DNA of 64,000 nucleotides from an uncultured Clostridia bacterium (lineage in GTDB: Bacteria > Bacillota > Clostridia > UBA1381), in assembly GCA_934462715.1 (NCBI GenBank), contig CAKSIJ010000004.1, forward strand, positions 1 to 64,000, read 5' to 3'. This document shows positions 50,165 through 58,157 of this stretch, piece by piece. How positions within the stretch are numbered: the first letter of the stretch is position 1; every line of letters starts with the position of its first letter. A program made the position numbers and the translations under genes. The notes beneath the pieces are model-generated. The model was not told the origin of the DNA and made no database searches. It worked only from the letters and a program-made list of their open reading frames with translations.

Positions 50165-51340
50165 TCAGCTGTTGTAGGTATTCTCTGTACCTGCAACAAT
50201 ATTTGATTCTTTTTTTACAAAGGTTGAGTTTTTAATCTTATCCTGAAGAAGCTTGTAAAACTCATCATGAGGGAAGTTTTTAACGTCTGCCCAGCCGCCT
50301 GTCCATGCGGAATAGTGGATAGCGTTGGAAATTGTAAGCCCCTTTATTCCGTCATAGCCGGGAGCGAGCAGAGGAGTGCCGTTAATCAGTGCATTTGCGT
50401 AATTTTTGAATATTCCAACGTGCTGTTCTCCGCCGTCGGTTGCAACCGGGATTTCGCACTTCCATGTTTCGGGTGCGCCGAAAACAAGCTTGTTCTTTTT
50501 GTTAAATTCTCTTTCTGATTCTGTGTTTCTGTAGAAAATAAGACTGTTGTTTTCTGCTACAAGCTTACCCATGTCGCAGGCAATTTCAAGTCTGTTTGTT
50601 CCGGGAGCTTCGCCTGTTGAGGTTATGTATACTCCCGTTGTGCCGTTATCATATTCCATATATGCGGTAACATCATCCTCAACCTCGATATTATAATATT
50701 TGCCGAATGAAACATGCGACATTATTTTTGACGGCATACCGAACATCCATTGCCATAAATCGAGCTGATGAGGATTTTGGTTGATAAGAGTACCGCCGCC
50801 CTCCGTTGCCCATGTCGAACGCCAGGTACAGCTGTCATGATAAGCCTGTGATCTGTACCAGTTGGTGATAACCCATTCAATTCTTTTTATATGACCGAGT
50901 GTGCCGTTTTCAACCAATTCTTTAATTTTCTGATATACCGGATTTGTTCTTTGGTTGTACATTATACCGAACAGCAAACCGGATTTCTTTGCGGCTTCAT
51001 TCATTTCAAGTACCTGCTTTGTGTAAACGCCGGCAGGCTTTTCCACCAATACGTTGATTCCGTGATTGAATGCGTCTATAGCAATTTCGGGGTGAGAATA
51101 GTGAGGAACGGCAATTTCAACAGCATTGATAAGACCGCTTTCAAACATTTCAGTTGCCGTTTTGAACACGGGAACCTCGGGATATGCTTTTTTTGCCGCT
51201 TCAAGTCTGTCGGGGTTAATATCGCAGATTGCGGCAAGCTCCATATTTTCAATCTTTCCCGAATGAATACTTTCGCAATGTCCGGTACCCATGTTACCAA
51301 AGCCGACAATACCCATTTTAACTTTTTCGATTTTAGTCAT
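50165..51340 (-). CDS. Gfo/Idh/MocA-family oxidoreductase (2)
   Basis: A 391-residue oxidoreductase. MGIVGFGNMGTGHCESIHSG at the N-terminus, VEKPAGVYTKQ near residue 100, then WRSTWATEGGGTLINQNPHQLDLWQWMFG with the catalytic-region His near 195. The C-terminal part, GITGVYITSTGEAPGTNRLEIACDM-like (here TTGVYI), is longer than in oxidoreductase 1. The start at 51340 follows AAAAAGGAG; an in-frame ATG 45 nt upstream is without a ribosome binding site. Confidence 0.9.
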   Translation of the reverse strand: MTKIEKVKMGIVGFGNMGTGHCESIHSGKIENMELAAICDINPDRLEAAKKAYPEVPVFKTATEMFESGLINAVEIAVPHYSHPEIAIDAFNHGINVLVEKPAGVYTKQVLEMNEAAKKSGLLFGIMYNQRTNPVYQKIKELVENGTLGHIKRIEWVITNWYRSQAYHDSCTWRSTWATEGGGTLINQNPHQLDLWQWMFGMPSKIMSHVSFGKYYNIEVEDDVTAYMEYDNGTTGVYITSTGEAPGTNRLEIACDMGKLVAENNSLIFYRNTESEREFNKKNKLVFGAPETWKCEIPVATDGGEQHVGIFKNYANALINGTPLLAPGYDGIKGLTISNAIHYSAWTGGWADVKNFPHDEFYKLLQDKIKNSTFVKKESNIVAGTENTYNS

Positions 51341-51393
51341 TGTAAATACTCCTTTTTGATATTTTGTTTTTTTGCTTGTCAACATTAAATTTT

Positions 51394-52239
51394 TTATATG
51401 CTGTCGGTTATAGTTTTGAGCGAGATATATGCAAGCGTGAATTTTTCGGGTGTACTGCCATCAAGTTCAAGCATATTATCGTCAAGTTCAAGTGACTCGA
51501 GTCCCTTGAAGCTGCCCAAATGCGGCTCTAAGCTTAAAAATCCTTTGTAGCCGTCTGCGGCAAGCTTTGCGAGTATTGCCCTGACATTACCTGCGCCGTA
51601 GCCTGCCGGAACAACCTTGCCGTCCGGGAGGGCGTCCTTTATATGCATATAAACAACATAATCTTTGAGCATATCGAACGCTTCGAGAGTGTCCTGTCCG
51701 CATTGAATGAAATTTGCCGGGTCAAACACCGCTTTGAGAGAGTCGGAGTTGACGGATTTTAGAATGTCAAGGCAGTTAACCGCATTTTCACCGAAAATTT
51801 CTTTTTCATTTTCATGAAGAAGCGTAATGTTTCTTTTTTCGGCAAGAGCGGCCATCTGCTTTAAACGTGCAATTGCTTCATCTCTGAAGCTTTCGCTTGA
51901 TATGCCGCTGAGGTTGTAGAAGCTGAATATGCGTATATAGCTTGTTCCGAGAGCTTTCGCAATTGTGATTACTCTGTCAAGTCTTTTCAGCTCCGCTTCA
52001 AAATCCTCCTTAATATCTGTTTTGCCTATGGGAGAACCTATGGAAGAAACCTTTATACCGTATTTCTTCATTTCCGAGAGAAGCTCCGAAACCTCATCAT
52101 CGTTCAGATCGGCTATGTTTTTGTCATTAATTCCTCTGGGTTCAAAATAGTTGATGTTCAACTTGTTTAAGTGTTCAAATTGCTTGGTTATATCCGGATC
52201 AATTTCATCGGAAAAACCTGTTATAATAAATTCGTGCAT
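51394..52239 (-). CDS. TIM-barrel sugar isomerase/epimerase family protein (2)
   Basis: A 281-residue relative of protein (1) but not close: ITGFSDEIDPDITKQFEHLNKLNINYFEPRGINDKNIADL, IRIFSFYNL, NITLLHENEKEIFG with the metal Glu, LKAVFDPANFIQCG, VVYMHIKDALPDGKVVPAGYGAGN and GFLSLEPHLG. Same xylose-isomerase-like fold. GAGGTAAAT precedes the ATG. It is the first gene of the six-gene run and faces the divergent araC gene. Confidence 0.85.
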   Translation of the reverse strand: MHEFIITGFSDEIDPDITKQFEHLNKLNINYFEPRGINDKNIADLNDDEVSELLSEMKKYGIKVSSIGSPIGKTDIKEDFEAELKRLDRVITIAKALGTSYIRIFSFYNLSGISSESFRDEAIARLKQMAALAEKRNITLLHENEKEIFGENAVNCLDILKSVNSDSLKAVFDPANFIQCGQDTLEAFDMLKDYVVYMHIKDALPDGKVVPAGYGAGNVRAILAKLAADGYKGFLSLEPHLGSFKGLESLELDDNMLELDGSTPEKFTLAYISLKTITDSI

Positions 52240-52316
52240 ATTTACCTCCGATATGTTTTTTTCTTAATTATAGTACAAATATTTGAAAAAATCACTACGC
52301 TATATTGACAAAAAGA

Positions 52317-52345
52317 TTGCAAATATTGACTTAATGTGTTATAAT
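52317..52345 (+). promoter_or_regulatory. araC promoter in the divergent intergenic region
   Basis: TTGCAA (52317-52322), a 17-bp spacer and TATAAT (52340-52345). The region 52240-52398 must also hold the promoter of the divergent catabolic genes and the regulator sites; I see no single clear palindrome. Confidence 0.5.
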
Positions 52346-52398
52346 ATTTTCAGAACGTTATTAAATGGTAAAAGGACAGGCAGGGAGTGAAAAAGCTT

Positions 52399-53232
52399 AT
52401 GGATAATTTATCTTATAAAAGACCGGATATTTCAAAATTTTATATTGAACACCCCGAAAACAAAAATTTTGTTTTACATAATCATAAAAATCTCCTTGAA
52501 ATGCTGATATTTATATCGGGAGATGCGGAATTCAGAGTTGAGGGTGCGGTTTATGATCTGAAGCCGTACGATACTGTTATTGCTTCAAATTATGAAATGC
52601 ACAGGATAATACACCGCTCCGATACTCCGTATGAAAGAATCGTTATAAATATACCGGTTGATTTCTTTGCGGATAACAACTGCGAGGAATTTTCGGGATT
52701 GTTTTTCAGCCGCGCTCCTGGGGAATATAATTTGATCAGCGGTGCCGATACAGAGAACACTTATTTTAAAAATGCGTGCGAAAGATTGGTAAGCTACTCC
52801 CAAAACGGTGCAAGTAACATTGTTTTAAATTGTGTAATAATAGAAATAATAAGCATACTTTTTAAATACCGTGATAAGAGTTCGGCAGAAAATTCATGCG
52901 GAAATAAATATATAAGAGATGTTATTCTGTATATTAATGAGAATCTAAGAAGTGAAATTACCCTTGACAGTATAAGCGAACACTTTTTTGTGAATAAGAG
53001 CTATCTGTGCAGAATTTTTAAAAAAAGCACCGGTTATACCGTTAACAGATATATAACCTTGAAACGGCTGATGTATGTGAGAAAGCTTTGCTCCTCCGGT
53101 ATGCCGATAACCGCTGCAAGCGTTGAAGCCGGATTCGGAAGCTATTCCAATTTTTATAAGCTGTATAAAAAAGAAAACGGCTGCGCTCCGAGCAATGAAC
53201 TTAAAGCGCAGCCGAATAACGGTGATGTTTAA
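52399..53232 (+). CDS. AraC-family transcriptional regulator
   Basis: A 277-residue regulator. N-terminal cupin-like sensing domain (FVLHNHKNLLEMLIFISGDAEFRVEGAVYDLKPYDTVIAS). C-terminal pair of helix-turn-helices: YINENLRSEITLDSISEHFFVNKSYLCRIFKKSTGYTVNRYI and KLCSSGMPITAASVEAGFGSYSNFYKLYKKENG. An in-frame GTG 12 nt upstream is an alternative start. It is divergent from the six catabolic genes and is their likely activator. It converges on the acetyltransferase gene with a 4-bp overlap. Confidence 0.9.
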   Translation: MDNLSYKRPDISKFYIEHPENKNFVLHNHKNLLEMLIFISGDAEFRVEGAVYDLKPYDTVIASNYEMHRIIHRSDTPYERIVINIPVDFFADNNCEEFSGLFFSRAPGEYNLISGADTENTYFKNACERLVSYSQNGASNIVLNCVIIEIISILFKYRDKSSAENSCGNKYIRDVILYINENLRSEITLDSISEHFFVNKSYLCRIFKKSTGYTVNRYITLKRLMYVRKLCSSGMPITAASVEAGFGSYSNFYKLYKKENGCAPSNELKAQPNNGDV

Positions 53233-53720
53233 AGTTCAATATAATAAAGACAAATATTCTCATATTCTCCGTTTTTAAGACGGAAGCCGCCGGGAACGGT
53301 TCCCAAGAGGCTGAAACCGATTCTTTCGTACAAATGGCGTGCGTGTATGTTTGATTCGACAACCGCATTGAATTGAAGAACCCGAAAGCCCAAAAGCTTT
53401 GCCTGCTTCATACAGTCAAGCACAAGCTTTTCGCCTATGTGATTACCTCTGCTTTCGGACAAAACTGCATAGCTGGCATTGCTTAAATGACCGCATCTGC
53501 CAACGTTGTTCGGGTGAAGAATATACAAGCCGAGTATTTTTCCGTCCTTTTCGGCAACACCGCAATAGCTTTGCGCCGCAAAGAAAGCTCCGCCGTTATC
53601 GTCGGTTAAAAAATCCTCCTGAGGAAAAGCCACACCCTCGTCAACCACTTCATTCCATATTTTAATCATTTCGGGAATGTCTTTTTGCTCAAATTTTCTT
53701 ATAATAATATTTTCATTCAT
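53229..53720 (-). CDS. GNAT-family N-acetyltransferase
   Basis: A 163-residue acetyltransferase of the phosphinothricin/L-amino-acid type. IRKFEQKDIPEMIKIWNEVVDEGVAFPQEDFL, then VAEKDGKILGLYILHPN, and SNASYAVLSESRGNHIGEKLVLDCMKQAK, the acetyl-CoA loop (RGNHIG). QFNAVVESNIHARHLYERIGFSLLGTVPGGFRLKNGEYENICLYY is the family C-terminus. Start at 53720 with GGAGAATTATT; the longer frame runs into the 107-bp repeat and is not coding. Confidence 0.88.
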   Translation of the reverse strand: MNENIIIRKFEQKDIPEMIKIWNEVVDEGVAFPQEDFLTDDNGGAFFAAQSYCGVAEKDGKILGLYILHPNNVGRCGHLSNASYAVLSESRGNHIGEKLVLDCMKQAKLLGFRVLQFNAVVESNIHARHLYERIGFSLLGTVPGGFRLKNGEYENICLYYIEL

Positions 53721-53758
53721 AATAATTCTCCGTTTCATCGCTTTGCGGTGGTACAAAT

Positions 53759-53865
53759 CAAACGTGAAAAAGATACAAGCAGGTTGCCTTGTTGAGAGGT
53801 GACGGCGTATGTTTATACTCCTAACCTCGAAAAAAGGTAAGATGCGCCGCATATTTTTTACGTTA
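53759..53865. repeat. 107-bp dispersed repeat, copy B
   Basis: Matches 3747-3853 at 100 of 107 positions, same orientation, no gap. It lies between the acetyltransferase gene and the ctpA terminator. Its minus strand reads as a spurious in-frame extension of the acetyltransferase (LPFFEVRSINIRRHLS region). Confidence 0.85.
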
Positions 53866-53894
53866 ATTCCTCCGTTTTATCTGACAGTACACTT

Positions 53895-53927
53895 AAATGT
53901 ACCTGCTCGGATCGAACAGGTACATTT
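53895..53927 (-). terminator. Hairpin after ctpA
   Basis: AAATGTACCTG pairs with CAGGTACATTT (11 bp, 11-nt loop). On the minus strand TTTAAG follows; on the plus strand TGACTTTTTT follows. It lies 8 bp past ctpA. Confidence 0.7.
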
Positions 53928-53935
53928 TGACTTTT

Positions 53936-55144
53936 TTATTGCTTTAAAACCTCTATAGCCTTTTGCAGCTGAACGTCCTCTTCTTCGGTTAACTGCGAAA
54001 TCTGTCTTGAATCGGTTGCTTCGATGACAATATCCGGTTCTATGCCTATTCCGTGAATACATACTCCGTTAGGAGTGAAGTATTTTGAGGTGGTAAGGCT
54101 TATGCCCGATCCGTCGCCGAGAGGGATAACCGTCTGCACAATGCCCTTGCCGAAGGTCTTTGTGCCTATAACGGTGGCTTTTTGATAATCCTTAAGTGCG
54201 CCGGTCAGAACCTCAGACGCAGAAGCACTTCCGCTGTTAACCAATACCGCCATGGGAATATCGAGCTCACCGGCGGAAGAAGTATAATCCTGACGTTTAC
54301 CGGATTTTGTTTCGGTGTAGGTTATGATTCCGGCAGGGAGAAGCTCGTCGGCTATTTTATTAACAACCGTGAGATTTCCGCCCGGATTGTTTCTTAAGTC
54401 TATAATCAACTTCTTCATACCGTCCTTGCTCAGACTGTCTATTGCCGACTTAAATTCATCATAGGTATCCTGTGCGCCTTCTTCGTTGGTATCAACCGAA
54501 TTAAATTCGGTAATTCTGACATATGCGATTTCATCATCAAGCATTTTTGACGATACCGTATTTACCTTAACAACATCTCTGGTAATGACATAATCCTGTC
54601 TTGCACCATCACGCTCGATGGTTACAGTCACCTGTGTGCCTTTTTTATCCTTAATATCGTCGCCGCGCATAATTGAAACGGCTTCAGACATTTGATCACC
54701 CGTGTACTCGACGCCGTCAACGGCTACTATATAATCGCCCGAGAGTATGCCTGCGTTTGCGCTCGGTCCGCCGTCCACGGGAGAAACTACAACAAGCTTA
54801 TTGTTTGACGAATCGACCGACACAACAATACCTATGCCGTAAAAGCTGTTTGAAAGACTGGTGTTAAAGGAAGCAAAAGCCTCCTTGTTGTAATAGTTGG
54901 TGTAGTGATCATCTACCGCAGCGGCAAGTCCGGTTGCCGCATAATCAGCCATTTTATCCTCATCAATGTCAAATAAACTGTAGTCGGATATTATTTTGGA
55001 AACTTTTTGCACCTTGTTATTGATTTTGCCGTTGTTTCTAACATAAATAACATCTTTAAAGGTGTTGGTTAAAAGACAGGTAACAAGAGCTGTCAGTGCT
55101 ATTACCTTTAAAGTATATTTGACTTTGCCGTTATTTTCTTCCAT
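53936..55144 (-). CDS. ctpA: S41-family C-terminal processing peptidase
   Basis: A 402-residue membrane-anchored serine protease. N-terminal anchor LKVIALTALVTCLLTNTF, then YAATGLAAAVDDHYTNYYNKEAF, a PDZ domain (residues about 100-180, VVVSPVDGGPSANAGILSGDYIVAVDG) and the S41 catalytic domain: LIIDLRNNPGGNLTVV, serine in VLVNSGSASASEVLTGAL and lysine in GTKTFGKGIVQTV. It lies downstream of the M23 and FtsEX genes, as in many Clostridia, where such proteases process cell-wall hydrolases. GGAGGCAGAAT precedes the ATG. Confidence 0.95.
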   Translation of the reverse strand: MEENNGKVKYTLKVIALTALVTCLLTNTFKDVIYVRNNGKINNKVQKVSKIISDYSLFDIDEDKMADYAATGLAAAVDDHYTNYYNKEAFASFNTSLSNSFYGIGIVVSVDSSNNKLVVVSPVDGGPSANAGILSGDYIVAVDGVEYTGDQMSEAVSIMRGDDIKDKKGTQVTVTIERDGARQDYVITRDVVKVNTVSSKMLDDEIAYVRITEFNSVDTNEEGAQDTYDEFKSAIDSLSKDGMKKLIIDLRNNPGGNLTVVNKIADELLPAGIITYTETKSGKRQDYTSSAGELDIPMAVLVNSGSASASEVLTGALKDYQKATVIGTKTFGKGIVQTVIPLGDGSGISLTTSKYFTPNGVCIHGIGIEPDIVIEATDSRQISQLTEEEDVQLQKAIEVLKQ

Positions 55145-55256
55145 TATTCTGCCTCCTTTATAAGCACGCTTTGAGTATCCGCAGAGTGCCTTTAAGCCTT
55201 ATATGCCGCTGATATACATATATAATATGAATGACTGCATAATTATATTCCGTGCG

Positions 55257-56450
55257 TCAGTTCAGATAGTTCAGCGGATTCTGAAGCGAGCCATTAAGCA
55301 TTACTTCAAAATGTACATGAGGACCTGTTGAATTTCCGGTTGAACCGCACTTTGAAATAACCTGACCCTTTGTAACCTTGTCGCCTGCGGAAACAAGGAG
55401 CTTGCTGTTATGTGCATAAAGCGTAACATATCCGCCGCCGTGATTTATCGTAACATAATATCCGTAGCTGTTGTTCCAGCCGGCTGTTACAACTGTTCCG
55501 GAGTCTGCCGCAAATACGTTTGAGCCGAGCGGCGCGCCTATATCAATTCCTCTGTGCAGACGTCTTGTGCCGGAAATAGGGTGATTTCTGTAACCGTAGT
55601 TCGATGTGATGTTTGTCGAAGCGGACGGCCATGAAAATTTGCCCGTACCTTTCGGCTGAGTTGACGTGTCGTTTGAAGAACCGGAGGATTTTGACTTTGC
55701 CTTTGCGGCTGCCGCGGCTTCGGCTGCAAGCGCTGCGTCAAGTTCCTTTTTGAGCGAAGCGTAATCGTCCTCTTTCTGCTGCTCCTCTTTTTCGAGTGAT
55801 TTAATATCACTGTTGATCGAATCTATAAGCTTCTGCTTTTCGCTTTTCAGCGATTCCAGATTTGCTTTTTTGCTTTCAAGTATTCCTTTGGCTTCAAGCT
55901 GTTCGTTCTGCTCGTTCTGAATAACCTGTCTTGCGTCTTCAACCGTTTGCTTTGCACTGATATAATCGGCAATGACGCTTTTATCGTAGTTATATACCTG
56001 TTTTACAACAGAAAGTCTTGTAACAAGATCCGCAAGACCGTTTGATTCGAGAAGCAGCTGCAAATATGAGGTTGCACCGTATTCATATATTACTTTAAGA
56101 CGGTTTTTCAGCTTGTTGTTGTTTTCTTCAATTTGCGTGCTAAGCTCATTGATTTCTGCAGTTTTTGCAGATATTTTCTGATCCTTTTCGCTGATAATCG
56201 CTTCGGTATCGGATATGTCGTCAAGAACTGCCGAAATCTGAATATCAAGGTTGTTGCGTTTTTCAACCTCCTGATTTTTTTCGGCTTTTTTATCATTTAT
56301 CTTTTTTTCGGTTTGCTTTATTGATTTGTCGCGGTCGTTGATTGCCTTTTTTAAATCGCTGACGCTTTTTGCCGCAAAAGCAGGCGAAAAAGAAGAAAAC
56401 GCTATGATTAACGCTGTTAAAAGCGATATTTTTTTCTTATTTATTGACAT
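55257..56450 (-). CDS. M23-family murein hydrolase activator (EnvC-like)
   Basis: A 397-residue exported protein. Signal peptide (KKKISLLTALIIAFSSFSPAFA). Residues about 30-255 are a long coiled coil rich in Lys/Glu (LKKAINDRDKSIKQTEKKI, YLQLLLESNGLADLVTRLSVVKQV), followed by a low-complexity linker and a LytM/M23 domain: NYGYRNHPISGTRRLHRGIDIG, APLGSNVFAADSG and GPHVHFEVML with both zinc-site His motifs. This is the EnvC/NlpD or PcsB-like architecture, expected to be driven by FtsEX. Start at 56450 with AAAGGG 9 nt upstream; a second in-frame ATG is three codons earlier. Confidence 0.9.
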   Translation of the reverse strand: MSINKKKISLLTALIIAFSSFSPAFAAKSVSDLKKAINDRDKSIKQTEKKINDKKAEKNQEVEKRNNLDIQISAVLDDISDTEAIISEKDQKISAKTAEINELSTQIEENNNKLKNRLKVIYEYGATSYLQLLLESNGLADLVTRLSVVKQVYNYDKSVIADYISAKQTVEDARQVIQNEQNEQLEAKGILESKKANLESLKSEKQKLIDSINSDIKSLEKEEQQKEDDYASLKKELDAALAAEAAAAAKAKSKSSGSSNDTSTQPKGTGKFSWPSASTNITSNYGYRNHPISGTRRLHRGIDIGAPLGSNVFAADSGTVVTAGWNNSYGYYVTINHGGGYVTLYAHNSKLLVSAGDKVTKGQVISKCGSTGNSTGPHVHFEVMLNGSLQNPLNYLN

Positions 56451-56564
56451 ATGTATCATCCCTTTCGATGTCAGGCTGTATGCAAAATTGTATTTTGCAT
56501 AATTCATAATAAGTCTTAATCTTTAAAAGTATTTTAGGCTGCCGCCAAAGCGACAGCCTTTAAA

Positions 56565-57464
56565 TTAAACATTCAAATATTTTCTCATTGACAATGTACT
56601 GCCGAGAATACCTATAAAGCATCCGAAAAAGATGAACAAACCGCCGAGAATCGGCGCTATTGCGGAATACTTCACAAGATCAAAAACGTCATAGTTTGAA
56701 TGAACTATAACATTTGAAATGGCGATGTAGCCCCATGAAATAAGTCCGAAAGATATAAGCGCACCGAAAAATCCGATCATAATACCCTCGATAACGAAAG
56801 GTGTGCGGATAAATCTGTCTGTTGCGCCAATGTATTTCATGATGTTAATTTCTTTTCGTCTGTTGAACACCGTAAGCCTTACGGTGTTTGAAATGATGAC
56901 AACAGATATAATAAGCAGTATCACCATTATAATTATGCTCAGATGACGGACTGCGTTTGATACGGAAATAACGATGTTTGTTACGTCCTGTTTATTCTCA
57001 ACGTGTTCCACATCGGCAAGCTGCGCAAGCTGTTCTGCGGTTTCTTTTGTTTTTGTTATGTCCCGCAGAGTGATTTTGTATGAATCGCTGAACGGATTAT
57101 CTTCATCGGTATAGGTGTCCATAAGACCCTCCTTACCCTCAAAAATATCGTTCATTGCATATTGATACATTTCCTCTCTTGTGTAGAGAGAAATCTCCTT
57201 TACGTTTTCATTGGCAAGAATTTCATCTCCCAGCTGAGTGACTCTTTCCTCACTTGTGCCGACGTTGATGTACAGCTGAATCTCACACTGATCCTTTACC
57301 TGCTCTGTCCAGTAGTTTACATTTAATGTAAGCGTTGTGAACAGACCGAGAATCAAAAGACAACAGGTGATTGTGAACAGGGAGGCAACGCTCATAAGAC
57401 CGTTTCTGACAACGTTTTTCTTTGCCTGGGAAATTGAGTATCTAAGCTTTGACGGGTTCAACAA
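56565..57464 (-). CDS. ftsX: Cell-division ABC transporter permease FtsX
   Basis: A 299-residue membrane protein with four segments: near residue 30 (GLMSVASLFTITCCLLILGLF), and three after the large extracellular loop (ILLIISVVIISNTVRLTVF, GIMIGFFGALISFGLISWGYI, ILGGLFIFFGCFIGILG). The extracytoplasmic loop (residues about 50-165) is where the M23 partner would bind. RRKEINIMKYIGATDRFIRTPFVIEG is the FtsX signature. The TTG at 57464 is chosen because GGAGGTGA lies 5-8 nt upstream inside ftsE; the ATG further upstream has no ribosome binding site and would overlap ftsE more. Confidence 0.9.
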   Translation of the reverse strand: MLNPSKLRYSISQAKKNVVRNGLMSVASLFTITCCLLILGLFTTLTLNVNYWTEQVKDQCEIQLYINVGTSEERVTQLGDEILANENVKEISLYTREEMYQYAMNDIFEGKEGLMDTYTDEDNPFSDSYKITLRDITKTKETAEQLAQLADVEHVENKQDVTNIVISVSNAVRHLSIIIMVILLIISVVIISNTVRLTVFNRRKEINIMKYIGATDRFIRTPFVIEGIMIGFFGALISFGLISWGYIAISNVIVHSNYDVFDLVKYSAIAPILGGLFIFFGCFIGILGSTLSMRKYLNV

Positions 57465-58137
57465 GATACTCACCTCCAACCTCATCGCGCACAACCTTGC
57501 CGTCGTTTATTTCAACAACGCGTTTTTTCATTACGTCAACAATATCCTTTGCGTGCGTTGCCATAATTATTGTTGTGCCCATTTTATTTATGCTTTCAAA
57601 AATCTCCATTATTTCCATTGCAACCTGCGGATTGAGATTCCCCGTAGGCTCGTCCGCAATCAGAATGGAGGGGTTATTTACAAGCGCTCTTGCAAGCGCA
57701 ACTCTCTGCTGTTCTCCGCCGGAAAGCTCTTTCGGGAGCATTTTTGCCTTGTAATTAAGACCTACCATATTCAAAACAACAGGAACACGCCGTCTGATTT
57801 CGCGGCGCGAGGCTCCGACTATCCGCATTGCAAATTCAACGTTTTCAAATACAGTTCTGTCCTCCAAAAGTCTGAAATCCTGGAAAACAACACCCATTTT
57901 TCGTCTGAGAAAGGGTATTTCTTTCTGCGTGATTTTCGTTATATCCTCGCCGTAAAGATAAATACTTCCGCTTGTTACGTTTTCCTCTCGCATAAGGAGC
58001 TTTGTGATTGTAGTTTTTCCCGCACCGCTCGAGCCGACCAAAAATACAAACTCACCGTTTTCTATTTTCAGATTAACTCCGTCAAGCGCAAGAGTGCCGT
58101 TGTCATACTCCTTTGTAACATTTATAAGTTCTATCAT
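57442..58137 (-). CDS. ftsE: Cell-division ATP-binding protein FtsE
   Basis: A 231-residue ABC ATPase. Walker A GSSGAGKTTITKLLMREE, Q loop MGVVFQDFRLLEDRTV, signature LSGGEQQRVALARALVNNPSILIADEPTGNLNP with Walker B. FtsEX senses or drives septal peptidoglycan hydrolysis. The 3' end overlaps ftsX, consistent with coupled translation. Confidence 0.96.
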   Translation of the reverse strand: MIELINVTKEYDNGTLALDGVNLKIENGEFVFLVGSSGAGKTTITKLLMREENVTSGSIYLYGEDITKITQKEIPFLRRKMGVVFQDFRLLEDRTVFENVEFAMRIVGASRREIRRRVPVVLNMVGLNYKAKMLPKELSGGEQQRVALARALVNNPSILIADEPTGNLNPQVAMEIMEIFESINKMGTTIIMATHAKDIVDVMKKRVVEINDGKVVRDEVGGEYLVEPVKA

Positions 58138-58157
58138 TTATATTCACCCGGTAAAAA

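Noticed and set aside
53721..53852. N-terminal extension of the acetyltransferase
   Set aside because: The extra 44 codons read through the 107-bp repeat; the ATG at 53720 has a ribosome binding site.
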